From assembly GCA_030248215.1 (NCBI GenBank), contig JASANG010002829.1:1-64000 (forward strand): a stretch of DNA of 64,000 nt. The letters are read 5' to 3'. The stretch comes from Enoplolaimus lenunculus. Lineage: Eukaryota > Nematoda > Enoplea > Enoplida > Thoracostomopsidae. The notes below the pieces were generated by a model. It was not told the DNA's origin. It was given only the letters and a program-made list of their open reading frames with translations, and made no database searches. This document shows positions 1 to 11,156 of this stretch, piece after piece. The position numbers and the translations under genes were made by a program. Each line of letters opens with the position of its first letter. Within the stretch, counting starts at the first letter, position 1.

Positions 1-983
1 GTACGTAACGTTACTATTCAACAGAACAGTGTTTTATTACGCGTTAGTGCACTGGCTTTGTGATTTAGAGCGAAATAAAATTAAATAGTACGCTCAGTTT
101 GTACTTGTTAAAAAGTCGATGCTATTTTTACTTTTGGCTGCATAGCGCGGTTCCAACGAACCCACGATTTAACCGATTCCGAATTCGAATCTGAAACTAT
201 TGCGATTTTGCCGAATCCTAACGTTGACTTTGAAAAGTACCTCGATTTAGATAAAATTGTTGCATAAAATTAAATCCGTGGCTGTTTGACATGCCGGTTT
301 AGCAAACTTAATATAATGCAGGCAATAAAAACGTGTGAATTTTGAAATATTAAGACCAGATTTTATTGAAATATGGATTAAAGTTCGAAACGCAAATACT
401 TAGTCTTCAAAAACTTATTCAGTCTGTTCCAACTCAATTTTGTACACATATTATACGGGTATTTTCGAACCTTGCGGGATTCGGCATTTTCAAATCCGAA
501 TCAGATTGCGATCCTATATTTTTTGGCGAATCTAAAACAGAATCCGAAGTTTTGTTGCCAGCTTGCTGTATAGTTTTTTTGTTGTTATACGTTTATAAAC
601 TTAGGGAATGTTCACAGTTGACAAATAATTTCGAAGATATAAAACTGAATTTCATCATTTATACAGTGTATATTGGAGCTGGAACTGTAGGTGATACAAT
701 TTGTTACCAGCATTATTTTTAGCAGAAAGTTTATGTGGGAAAGATTAGGTTATTATTTGTCTTTCTTCATGCTGGATGTGAATTGTTGTTCAGGTGGTCT
801 CAGTGCTTGGGGCGGCGAGCCACGAGTTCATTCACACGCACAAGAATCATTTTGGAAGCGAATGATTGAGTTTTTAACTGAAAATGTTGGGCCGCCTGTA
901 CCGATGCCTTCAAATCTAGTCGTTTCCAGCCAGCTATGACAAGTATATTGTTTGGAAACTTAAATGTGCATATTATTGCTAAT
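1..983. other. No gene recognised; degraded repeat
   Basis: No open frame with recognisable protein similarity and no convincing splice structure. Between about 145 and 575 the sequence holds scattered GATTCCGAAT/GAATCCGAA words on both sides, which looks like a decayed short inverted-repeat transposon of the same general style as the CCGGAA-rich elements elsewhere in the window; I could not find its ends. Confidence 0.4.
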
Positions 984-1345
984 CAGGGTGCAACGGGAGG
1001 GGAAGAATACCGGAACCGGAGCCTGAGGTCAACGAAACTTGCAGGAGCTGCAGCCGGAGGTGAACAGAAATTAGGTAGTAAAAATGATGGTTAATTAGTT
1101 AATTTTAGCCAATATCTGCAATATGTTAATTTGATTGATTTTACGCTAGTTTTTTGGAAAATTTCGGAAATTCTTTCCTGTAAATTGTGACAAAAGTAAA
1201 ACGAAACGCGCTAAACAGAGAAATTTTGCAAAAATTATGCAAAATTTAACTACCGAAATTGCCAGAACCTCCGATAAAATTTTTACCGGAGCCGGAGCCA
1301 GAGGACAATTTTCTGCCGGAGCCGGAGGCAGATCTTTGTACCTTG
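984..1345. mobile_element. hAT-like MITE (CCGGAGCC-rich)
   Basis: The element opens with CAGGGTGCAAC and closes with TTTGTACCTTG, an imperfect terminal inverted repeat. It is flanked by a perfect 8-bp direct repeat TTGCTAAT (976-983 and 1346-1353). CAGGG-type termini plus 8-bp target duplications are the known signature of hAT transposons. The subterminal zones are short arrays of CCGGAGCC on both sides; the middle is AT-rich and non-coding, so this is a non-autonomous copy. Confidence 0.85.
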
Positions 1346-2449
1346 TTGCTAATGTATCATTAGAGCTGTCGTAGTCATTTTACTATCCTCTGTTGATCGT
1401 GTACATATTAATGTATCGTGTCAAAATTAAAACGCTGCTTTAGATAGCATTTTTCAAAGCGCTTTAAGAGGAGAAAATCTAAAATGAACCGCTAGTGTAA
1501 CAAAATGCTATAAATAAAGGCTTTGTAGCGTTTTCCAAAAGACATTTTCAGTATTAATAAACGCTGTTTCTAAACTTGGCATATTTTTTGTGTTTTTGAC
1601 ACAACTGCTGAATGTTGACTGATGTCAAAATTGAGAGTACTAAAATGTCTGAACCAATAAAAACTACGGCTAATGAAGTTTTATGAAATTGCTTAAGACT
1701 GGTTGTGCAAGTTTGATCGATAAGGCATATATGAAAATTACGTATAGTGAGCGTTCCAGTTTTCCTGACTTAAAGAAAGCTCATGTACAATCGCTGAAAT
1801 ATTGAAATTGAATCATGAAAGCAAACGCGCTGTAACTTTTCGCGCTGGTAAGCCTTCGTTTCCTGCTGCGTTCAATCGTTCTCGCGTTTCTAATTAACAA
1901 CGTTCAGTGTTTTAATATCTTTTAGAATCGGACATTCAGAGTTGTTTCTCATAAAGAATCTGACATGCAGTAAAAGCTTTTGGAGAAGTAGTCTGTATGA
2001 AAAAATTGCATTGCAATTTATTTTATATTTATTTACACGAGTAAAATAGCAATATTTGTAGGTATTATAGTGACTGTTATATTGAAAAGAGCGTGAGCAC
2101 ATTATATATGAGCTATCTTTTGACCCGTTATTTTATGAAAATACCCAATGACGTTGCTAAAATATGATTCAAAGTGAAAACTTTGTGGCACAGTTTGTCA
2201 AAGCAAATTTTTAATCTGCACTACGTTCACCAATTCGCGTTTCTAAGGTTGGCGTCCGAGAATCTAAAGGACACTGTCGTTCAGAACCCGAGTATACCAT
2301 TGCTATTTTAACCAGAACAAGACTGGTGTGTAAATGGATGCAACAAAAAAATGTAGCGCATTTGTTGCTCGATTATTAAGATTTACAGTCAATGTTTGTT
2401 CCTGCTCAATGTTTTTATGACAAATTTCGCCTGAGACCATATACAGTGA
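1346..2449. other. No gene recognised
   Basis: AT-rich sequence with only short open frames. A loose repeat of AAACGCTG/AGCGTTTT words lies near 1425-1570. I see no supported gene. Confidence 0.4.
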
Positions 2450-2829
2450 AGGCGGTGGGTTACGGTAAATTTTTACCGCAATTAAAAATGCCGGTACTAA
2501 AATTTGGTCGGTTTTAATTAAGGTATTTTGCTACAAAATGACGATAAAAATTAACTAGATTTCATTAGTACAGTATGCAAACCTCGACAATCGCCAAAAA
2601 TAAACTATCGAAGGTAGATTTCGCTTCCGTGGATTATGAAAATCTAAAATACAGCAGATAAAGAGAATACCTATCTCCAACAAAGGTTATTTCATCAATA
2701 ATATTCCTAAAATTAAAATTAAAATAAATTTTTCGATGGCATTATTTTTCATTTTCCGCTCCCGGTTCCTTTTCCGGTAAATTGTTCAAATTCCGGTTCC
2801 GGTAAATTGTAATTCCGGTTGCACCCTGG
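2450..2829. mobile_element. hAT-like MITE, one end decayed
   Basis: The right end has the same CCGGTAAATTGTAATTCCGG then TTGCACCCTG terminus seen in the intact copies at 13017 and 20868, and the interior carries the same CCGGTAAATT spacing. The left end only keeps a weak GGTAAATTTTTACCG core, and no 8-bp duplication of the right flank was found, so the left terminus is lost or diverged. Confidence 0.6.
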
Positions 2830-3271
2830 TTTCAACCATAGTTTTTCGCACCTGTCTAAATTAGTGTTTATGTTCATTCTGAAATATTGCGATTATGTTG
2901 GAAAGTATTTCAATCTTTTAGAACACGGTGATACGTGTTATAATTTAGGTTTAATTCTTATGCAAAATTTACATCCAGAAACGGAATGCAACACAGTCTG
3001 TGAATTGTTCTGACTGCTACAATTGGCAGCATGACGATTGCGGAGGAATTAGATCCTAACGTTTTGCGCCTAAATGAGTTGCTTAATAAATGTTGGCTTT
3101 AGTTCATATTTAGAAACATGATCTTTTTATTAATGCCGTCTGTTGTCCCGAACTAATGCCGCATCTGCGTAATGTTGCATGTGTTCGCTCAGAGAAAACA
3201 AACAAATGCCGTCTAATTTTTTTGTATAAGCGTCAATTTAGTGAATCTGAAGAGAACCTTGGATAGTCGTA
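2830..3271. other. No gene recognised
   Basis: Short open frames only, none with recognisable similarity or splice support. Confidence 0.35.
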
Positions 3272-3604
3272 CTTTGACCCGAATAAGAGGGGGTCCCCAT
3301 TTTGAGTCCGAATTAATAGGAGTCCGTATCCCTAATAAGGGTCCGAAAGCGGATAAAGACCTTAATCCTAGGGTCCATAAATGTCAATTAACCCTAATTG
3401 TAGCGCATAAATGACTGCAGGACCAAATAAAGGTGAGTTCGAAACTTTAAAGCGTGCTTATACTATTGTGTATAAAACAGAGAAATAAACAGCGTAACAG
3501 CAACTGACACTATAATTTTTGTCGAGATGCTGTTGGGGGGCACGGCCGGGGTGGGCCCCCACATGAATCCGTGATTGAGTCCCCCCTTATTCGGGTCACT
3601 ACAG
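3272..3604. mobile_element. MITE with GTGACCCGAATAAG ends
   Basis: The ends are inverted copies of (G)TGACCCGAATAAG: TTTGACCCGAATAAG near 3273 and CTTATTCGGGTCACTACAG at the right end. A TA dinucleotide flanks each end, compatible with a TA target duplication. A second, rearranged copy lies at 34684-35121. Both contain the words AACCCTAATT(G/A) and GGACCC/GGGTCC inside. It is non-coding. The superfamily is not settled; a TA duplication would fit Tc1/mariner-like elements. Confidence 0.7.
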
Positions 3605-4259
3605 TAAGTAGTTCATTTTTACATGTATTTAAAAGCCGGTTACTTACGTTTTGATATTGAAATCACAGGACTACATTTAAAAGAACAAGGAAATCCGTCA
3701 AATATGTTGCCTTATGAAATCTTTGTCCTTAATATCGCTACATTTAAAATTTGTCTGCAATTTTAGTATTACGAGCTTTCTAGTCCAACAAAGTCGCACA
3801 AGCTGTTAAATCAAACACTGACGCAAATTGAAAACAAGTTAAAGCGCTTTAAAACCAGACTGATTTCAGTTATAGAAGACATATAATTGCTTCAAAATTG
3901 GTTTTCGATGTTTTCAGTGTTGTTAAAGAAGCGAGGACTTTGCTACTAAACAAGGAGATCTGCCACCTTAAAAATGGTACTGCTAAACTCAGCGCGTCGT
4001 GATCTACAAAATAAGATTTTATTAAATTTCTAGGAAGTGTAATTTCTGAGAGAAAGTTTACTAGTCAATTTAACACTTCTCCACCGCTCATATGAAGATT
4101 ATAACAAAACAATACAACCAACACAGATATAGTTAACAACGATTATTCACCCTTAGAAATCAACACATGTGAAAACCTGATTACTAGAAAAATTTCTAAC
4201 TGAAAACCAATCACTGATTTAGATTCTCCAGTTATGCTAGTAAAATAGCGGTCAAAAAT
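3605..4259. other. No gene recognised
   Basis: AT-rich; no supported gene, RNA or repeat structure seen. Confidence 0.35.
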
Positions 4260-4453
4260 TAATTTACTTAGTTTTATTCTTATCCGGCATAAGAGAGAGA
4301 GATAAACCTTTACTATCCAATATTAAACACAATAAACTAGATCCTGAAATACATTACATCTTCAAATTGTTGACTCCAATATATTACTTACACCACATTA
4401 TCCGTTGCTTAAATCCTATGAACAGAAACACCAGCCCATTCCACTCATTAGAG

Positions 4454-7400
4454 TCAATTCGACAACCGAAAACCCATGACATTATCACTGCGAGCTATAA
4501 TACTTTCGAAGACATTAAAGAAAGTACACGAATACAAACGTATTCTAAGACGACACAATGAGCGGAAAACATTCTTCCTAAAAATATCCATGGGATCACA
4601 GTAAGTTTGATCAAAATTCAACTTACATCTCGCTTTCCATATTGCATATTGCGCATGCTGAATAACAAAGTTGAAAACAGCTTGTGTGTTTCCATTCCCT
4701 ATTTTACGCCCCAAAATTAGATCTGTCAAGCCTAAGTGCTCTACGGTAGCAATTCGTTTTAACATGGGTGTAATCTCAGAGTAAAAATTGTAGGCACGAG
4801 GACAAAGTACGAAAACATGAAAATTATCTTCAATAACATCGATATTTTGACCGGCACAATATAAACACATATTTGTAATATCTGTAAATTTTGATAGTCT
4901 GTCGTTTGTGAACAGACGACGGTGCCGCAGTTTGTAGTGTAGGTCTCGAACGTTCCCGTCAACATACTTTGCTTTAGCCCATTCCCAAGATTTATTTACA
5001 ACAGAAATTTCAATACCTAATTTTTCGGACCACGAAGCATTTACGGAAACCATATTTTGCTTATATTTTTCCTCCACCCACATCGCGTACAAAAGCTTTG
5101 GGTACAATTTTTTCATTAAGAATTTCTTTCCGAAAATCCAGCAGAACTCATTTTCTCGTCGAAATTCCGCTTCTATGACAGCAAGGCGAATTTCCTTATA
5201 AAAGTTTGGAACATGCACCAATTTTACCTGTCGTTTCGTCAAAAATTCCACTCGTCTGTAAAAGCAGTGAAAACCTCTATTCCAACTTAAAACCTCCTTG
5301 TGCGAAAGCACGCGAATGTATAATATTAAACGGCTAACTTTAATCCGTATATCTAAATCTGGAAACCCGACTCCACCCTGGTTGGGCTGAAGATGCAATA
5401 TTTTTTGTCTAACGAAATTCGCTTGCGACGGGTACCACAAAAACTTACGTAAACTGTTGTAGACACGCTTGATTAGCCAACTTGGTGGCGTAGTAACACT
5501 GGAAACGTAGTTAAACATACACAAGTAATATGTTATTACAAAATGAACTTTGCCAAAAAGCGACACCCCAAAAGGTGGAACTTTCCTTTCAAAGCGAGTT
5601 ATAGCGTCAATACTTTTTGCCCAATTCTCCTCGCACTGAAAACCCTCTGCAGAAACAAATACTCCATATAATTTCAATTTCTGTACTAAAAACTTTTGAT
5701 AAGCACTCGGCACTACTCTATTTTTCAAGCCACCCAGCAGCAATAACTGTGTTTTTGAAGTTTTTATCCGAGAACCTGATGCTTTTTTGTACCATTCAAA
5801 GATGTTTAAGACATTGTCTATTTCTTCCCATCTTGTTAGAAAAATACTTGTGTCATCTGCAAATTTTGTAATTCTGGTGTTAACACCGCACAGTGGTACT
5901 CCTGTTAGCATATTTGTTGCTCGCACAAAATGCGCAATAACTTCAGAAGTTACCACATATAACAAAGGGGATAACGGACAACCCTGCCGGATACCTCTGT
6001 TTACTTCAAAGGGTGTCGACAAAAATCCATTTACCAATACTAATGATTTTGACATTTTATTTTTATAAATGCATCGGAAATGTGTTTGAAATTTTGGCCC
6101 AAAATTCATTTTCTTCAAAGTTTCGTGCATGAAATCCCATTCTACCATATCAAAAGCTGCTTGATGATCCAAAGATAATATCATTACTTCAGCATTGAAT
6201 TCATTTGCGTAGTCTACTACACATCTGACATGATTTAAGCTATCTGCAATGGTTCTTCCGGGTACTGAACTGGTTTGATCCGGATGCACCAAAGTATGCA
6301 TTACACTTGCCAATCTTTTTGATAAAATTTTCGTGTAAATTTTATAATCCGTATTTAAAAGAGTGATTGGTCTCCAATTTTCTCTTAAATGACGATCACC
6401 TTTTCCCTTGTAAAGTAAAGTGATTACACCATAATATGCAGAGATATTCATCATATCCTGACATAAAAAGTTGTTAAATAGCTTACACAAAAAGGGAGCA
6501 ATTGCATCACAACATAACACATACAACTCAATCGGTATTCCATCCAACCCTGGCGCTTTCTTCCTTTGAAAAGACCATATTGCCTGTTTAACCTCCTGTA
6601 CAGTTATATCACATTCTAAACTAATTTTTTGTTCCTCTGACAATTGTGGAAAGTTTGACTGATTTAAAAAACAATCTAGCATATGGCAATCAATACTCTC
6701 GCTAGAAAATACTTCCTTATATTGTTGAGATATTTCCTCTAAAATTGAGGAGCTTTCACGTAAAATTTCACCAGAAGCATTTTTTATCGAGAAAAAATGA
6801 CGCTGCTCCCAATCTTTTCGCTTTTGCGACTTAACCGTCGACAAAGACACTTTATCATCCACAAAGTCACTAAAATACATATTATGTTTACAACTATTGA
6901 CATAGGCCATATTTAATAACTCCATCTCTAACTGTAATTTACGTAAATAGCACTTTAGGTTTGCGTCATCGGGATAAGTACAAATTAAGTCTTGACAGTT
7001 CCTAATCCTTTCTTCAAAACTTTTCCTAATTGAATTTCTCTCCATTGCTTTAAATTTACCTAACTTATTAAAATAAGTTCTAACATTCATTTTAAAAACC
7101 TCCCAATGGTCTGAAAGCTCATAATCTATATTACTTAAAAATTTGAGGCCAGACACTAAAAAGGTCAACACGCCTGGTTCCGAAAGTAAAAGAGTATTTA
7201 GTTTAAAATAACCTCGACCCCTCTTAAGATTTCCACATTTTAATTTTACGCAAAATAGTTTGTGGTCCGTTAAATTAACAGCACGTGCAGTGCTCCTTGC
7301 ACCTTCAAGTAAGTTTAGTGTTACGTACACACGATCTAATCTTGACCGGGTATTATGTATCTTAGAAGCAAAAGTGAAAAAATTGTTTTTATGGGGATGT

Positions 7401-7981
7401 TTTTCTCTATAAACATCATTTAATGATAAGAACTCCTTTAGCTGGCAAAATTCTTTTAATCCAATTTGACGATCTGTTGTTGTACTTGATCTATCAAGAA
7501 AAATATCTTCTACCAAATTAAAGTCACCAAGCATTCCAATTTCAGTTGCACTATACCATTCTACGTCATTTATAAGATCGAAGAGATTCCTATAAAAATA
7601 CACCCTCTCACTTGAGTTAGAAGGAGCGTAAATTCCAATCCACAATATCGTAACCAAATTAACGCAAATTGACAAAACAATAACTCTACCCCTAACTTCA
7701 AACACCACTGTTTCTTTTGAAGAAAATAGGTTACGATTAATTAAAAAACATACACCTGTTTTTGTATTAGCTGGATCGGCTATATTATGGAAAATTTTAA
7801 ATCTTCCTTCAAAAACTCTATTAAAAACTTCAGTTTCAGTTACATCTCTGAAATGAGTTTCCTGAAGAAACACAATGCCTAGATCTTTCGTTTTTTCAAA
7901 TACATTTGATATCTTCCTAAAATGTTTCATGCCATTACAATTCAGTGTACCAACTGATACAGAATTTGAGGAAGCTGACAT
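4454..7981 (-). CDS. LINE ORF2: endonuclease-reverse transcriptase
   Basis: About 1175 aa from the ATG at 7981; the frame is open upstream to the ORF1 stop, but without an earlier ATG. Endonuclease motifs are in order: TLNCNGM, FLQETH, GIYAPSN, LGDFNLVED, SRLDRVYV and LTDHKLF, supplying the usual N, E, D, N, R and D/H active-site residues. The reverse transcriptase follows: KKAPGLDGIP, ENWRPITLLNTDYKI, SLDHQAAFDMVEW, GIRQGCPLSPLLYVV and the catalytic FADD. Near the C-terminus there is a Cys/His cluster (CLYC then H-x4-C), as in many L1-type ORF2s. No internal stop interrupts the frame, so the enzyme looks intact. In this family the protein nicks target DNA and copies its own RNA there. Confidence 0.9.
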   Translation of the reverse strand: MSASSNSVSVGTLNCNGMKHFRKISNVFEKTKDLGIVFLQETHFRDVTETEVFNRVFEGRFKIFHNIADPANTKTGVCFLINRNLFSSKETVVFEVRGRVIVLSICVNLVTILWIGIYAPSNSSERVYFYRNLFDLINDVEWYSATEIGMLGDFNLVEDIFLDRSSTTTDRQIGLKEFCQLKEFLSLNDVYREKHPHKNNFFTFASKIHNTRSRLDRVYVTLNLLEGARSTARAVNLTDHKLFCVKLKCGNLKRGRGYFKLNTLLLSEPGVLTFLVSGLKFLSNIDYELSDHWEVFKMNVRTYFNKLGKFKAMERNSIRKSFEERIRNCQDLICTYPDDANLKCYLRKLQLEMELLNMAYVNSCKHNMYFSDFVDDKVSLSTVKSQKRKDWEQRHFFSIKNASGEILRESSSILEEISQQYKEVFSSESIDCHMLDCFLNQSNFPQLSEEQKISLECDITVQEVKQAIWSFQRKKAPGLDGIPIELYVLCCDAIAPFLCKLFNNFLCQDMMNISAYYGVITLLYKGKGDRHLRENWRPITLLNTDYKIYTKILSKRLASVMHTLVHPDQTSSVPGRTIADSLNHVRCVVDYANEFNAEVMILSLDHQAAFDMVEWDFMHETLKKMNFGPKFQTHFRCIYKNKMSKSLVLVNGFLSTPFEVNRGIRQGCPLSPLLYVVTSEVIAHFVRATNMLTGVPLCGVNTRITKFADDTSIFLTRWEEIDNVLNIFEWYKKASGSRIKTSKTQLLLLGGLKNRVVPSAYQKFLVQKLKLYGVFVSAEGFQCEENWAKSIDAITRFERKVPPFGVSLFGKVHFVITYYLCMFNYVSSVTTPPSWLIKRVYNSLRKFLWYPSQANFVRQKILHLQPNQGGVGFPDLDIRIKVSRLILYIRVLSHKEVLSWNRGFHCFYRRVEFLTKRQVKLVHVPNFYKEIRLAVIEAEFRRENEFCWIFGKKFLMKKLYPKLLYAMWVEEKYKQNMVSVNASWSEKLGIEISVVNKSWEWAKAKYVDGNVRDLHYKLRHRRLFTNDRLSKFTDITNMCLYCAGQNIDVIEDNFHVFVLCPRAYNFYSEITPMLKRIATVEHLGLTDLILGRKIGNGNTQAVFNFVIQHAQYAIWKARCKLNFDQTYCDPMDIFRKNVFRSLCRLRIRLYSCTFFNVFESIIARSDNVMGFRLSN

Positions 7982-8017
7982 TAGTCCATCTTGTATATAA
8001 AACAAAATAAACAACAA

Positions 8018-9049
8018 TTATATACTATTTTTACGTTTAACAAACAACTCGGGACTATCACTGTCTCGTTGCCTTTTCACACCTGTGGCTTGATAAGTTG
8101 AAATTCTCTCGGCCACGATCTGCTGAAATTCGGCTGCATACGGCTCCTTTGTTGTTAATTCATGCCTCAGTAACGTCAGCAACTCTCCATTCACGTTATA
8201 GCAACCGACTGGCCAATTACTTTTATTCAGTGCACGCTTTTCCGAAAATTTTAGTCCACAACCCCATTGGTTTCTCCCAGAATTAGATTCCACAAGTAGT
8301 CCAGCTGTTTGTAGTAACAATCTACGTCTTTTTTCAGATTGTTCAAATTTGTGTTTATTCGCGATATACAACAATTCTCCGGCTACAATTGTGTAACAAC
8401 ATATATCACCTTTACGTGCGACCTTGCCATGACAACGCTTGATTTCTATGGCATCCGTTAATGACATTATATAAGATGCCTTAATTTCATCACCATATAA
8501 GGCTGCTTTCCATCTGCCTAAAAACTGCTCCACCGAAACATATTCCTCACCCCAAATGCTAATAGGTTCCGCGTCACTGAGGTTTGATAAATCACCATTT
8601 TCCGGATGCCTGTAGCAAAAGAACGTCTTGAACATTTGGTCGGTTTTCGTAAATGGTGACGCTTCAGCTTTTTTTCGGGCAATATAGTTCTGTATATTCT
8701 GAAATCTCACAAAATCATCTCTCACTTTTTCGGGCAAAACAGATATATCAATCGTATCAAGTACGCCCAATGACTTTACATCAACCATGTCGGTATTTTC
8801 GTGCGCCGAATGACTCTCATCTAACGTCGGATTTGCAAATTTATCGGCTACCGAGTCAACAATACCCTTGACAAAATTGCTTAGTTTCAAATATTGTGGG
8901 TCCCGACTATACTTTGACTGCACTCCTGCCGATACCGGGTTGCTTGAAGTAATTGTCGGAAAATTTTCACAATCTTTGTGAGAGTGTCCGTATTTATAAC
9001 ATAAACGGCAGAAGACTGGCATCCCGGGAAACCAGAGTCTCATATTCAT
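8018..9049 (-). CDS. LINE ORF1: zinc-knuckle RNA-binding protein
   Basis: An uninterrupted 343-codon frame ending immediately before the ORF2 frame. Near the N-terminus is a CCHC knuckle, CRLCYKYGHSHKDC (C-x2-C-x4-H-x4-C), a known nucleic-acid-binding module of LINE ORF1 and Gag proteins. The remainder is polar and not recognised; it ends in a basic stretch. Most ORF1 proteins of this class carry the knuckle after an N-terminal RNA-binding portion, so this frame is probably missing its beginning. The presumed role is binding the element RNA as a ribonucleoprotein. Confidence 0.7.
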   Translation of the reverse strand: MNMRLWFPGMPVFCRLCYKYGHSHKDCENFPTITSSNPVSAGVQSKYSRDPQYLKLSNFVKGIVDSVADKFANPTLDESHSAHENTDMVDVKSLGVLDTIDISVLPEKVRDDFVRFQNIQNYIARKKAEASPFTKTDQMFKTFFCYRHPENGDLSNLSDAEPISIWGEEYVSVEQFLGRWKAALYGDEIKASYIMSLTDAIEIKRCHGKVARKGDICCYTIVAGELLYIANKHKFEQSEKRRRLLLQTAGLLVESNSGRNQWGCGLKFSEKRALNKSNWPVGCYNVNGELLTLLRHELTTKEPYAAEFQQIVAERISTYQATGVKRQRDSDSPELFVKRKNSI

Positions 9050-9060
9050 AATGCCTTTTT

Positions 9061-10585
9061 TGAAGAAACTATGTTGCCCATAGCTAATACTGCTTATTGC
9101 ATGCCTACCTACGAAATGCTAGCGACTTGCATATCCTGACGCATAAAGAGCCTGGGCGGAGAAGAAAATTTGGAATTCTGTGTATTAAACATCTTGAGTC
9201 TCGATTGCCCGTAAATTCCAAAACCATACACACTCCAATGCAATATATACATATACTTCACCAAAGTCATGCTATCATTCTGTACATTTTAAGGCACAGG
9301 GCGCAAAAGGTGTGCCTTCGGCACTGGCAAAAATCGACCTTCGGGTCCAATATTGTTCATCTTAGGTTCCAACCTGGCACAAGAAACACAGAAAGATTGT
9401 TTTAGAATAAAAGTTTCCGCTTTATGTGTTCCGAATATAGCTTGCTTTTATAAGAAATTGTAGATCACCTTGTTCTAACAATATGTGGTGTTTTCTGCGT
9501 TTGTCTATTACCAAAATACCGCCTAATTAATTAACCGATTTTTACACTTTTGTAATAACGTGCAACTTGTTGTATGTGCCGGCCCGAAACCAAAAACAGT
9601 TATCAATGCGGGCACATAAATTTAACAGACGGGGGCAACAAACGAGACATAACTTAATCTTACTACTAAAACAATTATCTGGTTACCCAGTAAAAAAGTT
9701 GGTTTCAAGATAAAGTTAGCAACGGCTTTCAAAGGGGTCGCAACCCAAAGCGACGTTACGCGGCTGTTTGCATAATTAAAAATGAAACAAAATGAAACTG
9801 ATGCTAAGGTATTCATATTCAAAAACATGCTATAGTACCAAATATGGTTTTTGTGCAATGAATTAACTTCCAAACTGCTTAGCAACAAACAAAATCCTGA
9901 TTAGCAGTCTTATCATAAAAATTCAACACTTTATGTCGTAGGCCAACTTGCTATTCAGGTCAATATCTAATTGTAGGCAAATCTACTCTTTTATGTAATA
10001 GCAGTCTGATCTAGACAAAACCGGTGCTTGATTAACGTTAAACTTTTTTTAAGTATAATTTCAAAAACTTATACAACGAAAAATTAGTGTTAAAACCTTC
10101 GGAGCAGCTGCGGATATTGCTAACTACTAATATGCTTCATAAAAGTTCAAACTCATTTGTGCGTATGCATTGAAACACGTTAATTCATGACACAGAAGTT
10201 TGAAAGCTTGGAAACGAGAACTCAGAGAATCAGCATAAATGTCAGCGAATGTGAAGTCCAAAAATCGGTATCCGTAAATGTTGAAGCATCCGCTACATGC
10301 GTAACATCCATAGTATATATCACGGCTATAACTACGCCCACTCCAGGCGGAAATTTTTTTCAAACAGCATAAAAGTATTCGATTCTCGGAAATGTTTCCT
10401 TACACCCATCAATTATTTTCGCCCCATCAACTTACATTTCCTAGTTTCGGGGCTGAGTAAATAACAACTATATAAACTGCAAACTTTAACATAAACCAAA
10501 TAAACACAAACCTGAAAACCGTGTTATAGTGTAAGCTTACAATATTGAATGAATATTCAGTAGACATCAAATTATCTCCCGAGTT
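9061..10585. other. No gene recognised; possible decayed LINE 5' sequence
   Basis: Up to about 9400 the minus strand may be the degraded 5' part of the neighbouring LINE, with open stretches in more than one frame. From 9400 to 10585 I see only short, unsupported frames. Confidence 0.35.
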
Positions 10586-10751
10586 AGGATTGCGCTACAC
10601 TTGACGTACGGCGCCGTGCGTAGCCGTCCATTGCCTGTACGACGCCGTCTGTCAGCCGTACGGCGCCGTCTGTCACCGTCCGTGACCATACGTTATCGTA
10701 CGTCAGTTATTTGTCTACGATACCGCACGTCAAAAAGTATAGCGCAACCCT
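10586..10751. mobile_element. Short CpG-rich palindromic MITE
   Basis: The ends are inverted: AGGATTGCGCTACACTT on the left and AAGTATAGCGCAACCCT on the right. The interior, about 130 bp, is strikingly CpG-rich in an AT-rich region and repeats the self-complementary word GTACGGCGCCGT. It has no coding capacity. A similar CpG-rich block ending AGTATAGCACGACCCT lies around 30770-30912 and may be a decayed relative. Confidence 0.65.
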
Positions 10752-11120
10752 TACAAATCTTTTTATGACAAAAATAACCTTACAATTTTCTGTTAGCCGA
10801 GTAACTGCTGCTAAAGTTGCCTACTAAAATATGAATTTTGGTTCGTTCAAAAGTTTTCCAAAAACACACTGTAAACATAATAAATGTACCATACACAAGT
10901 ACATTTTTAAAATTCCAAAAATTAACGGTTTACGACTTTGTATCCAATAACACAAGCACTAATCCAGCTTTGTTACTAAACCTGCTTCACTCGCGAACAC
11001 ACTGTACGTTTTGTTTTTTTTAGTCAAAAATCCGTCCTGAACCGAAGTAACTAGCGCAAACATCCAACAATAATAAACCCTTGATAAATCGAAAACATTT
11101 TGGCATTATTTTTCATCTTT

Positions 11121-11126
11121 TTTATT
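11121..11126 (-). terminator. Polyadenylation signal of ARHGAP1
   Basis: AATAAA on the minus strand, about 30 bases past the TAA stop of the RhoGAP gene. Its position and form fit a canonical poly(A) signal, and imply a very short 3' untranslated region. Confidence 0.6.
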
Positions 11127-11156
11127 CCAAATTGTCTCATTTGCTGTCACACCACA

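Larger units (their letters stand above)
4260..9060 (-). mobile_element. Near full-length LINE (L1/Tx1-like)
   Basis: A two-ORF non-LTR retrotransposon lies on the minus strand. ORF1 (8018-9049) has a CCHC zinc knuckle; ORF2 (4454-7981) has an apurinic-type endonuclease followed by a reverse transcriptase. The order EN-RT, the CCHC-bearing ORF1 and the ORF2 phrase GRGYFKLN just after the endonuclease fit the Tx1 branch of the L1 superfamily. About 190 bp after the ORF2 stop looks like 3' untranslated sequence. The 5' end is uncertain: ORF1 seems short at its N-terminus, and an in-frame stop precedes its only visible ATG by about 27 codons, so the 5' part may be truncated or decayed. No target-site duplication was found. 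Confidence 0.85.

Noticed and set aside
4367-8871. Plus-strand frames over the LINE
   Set aside because: Antisense shadows of ORF1 and ORF2.
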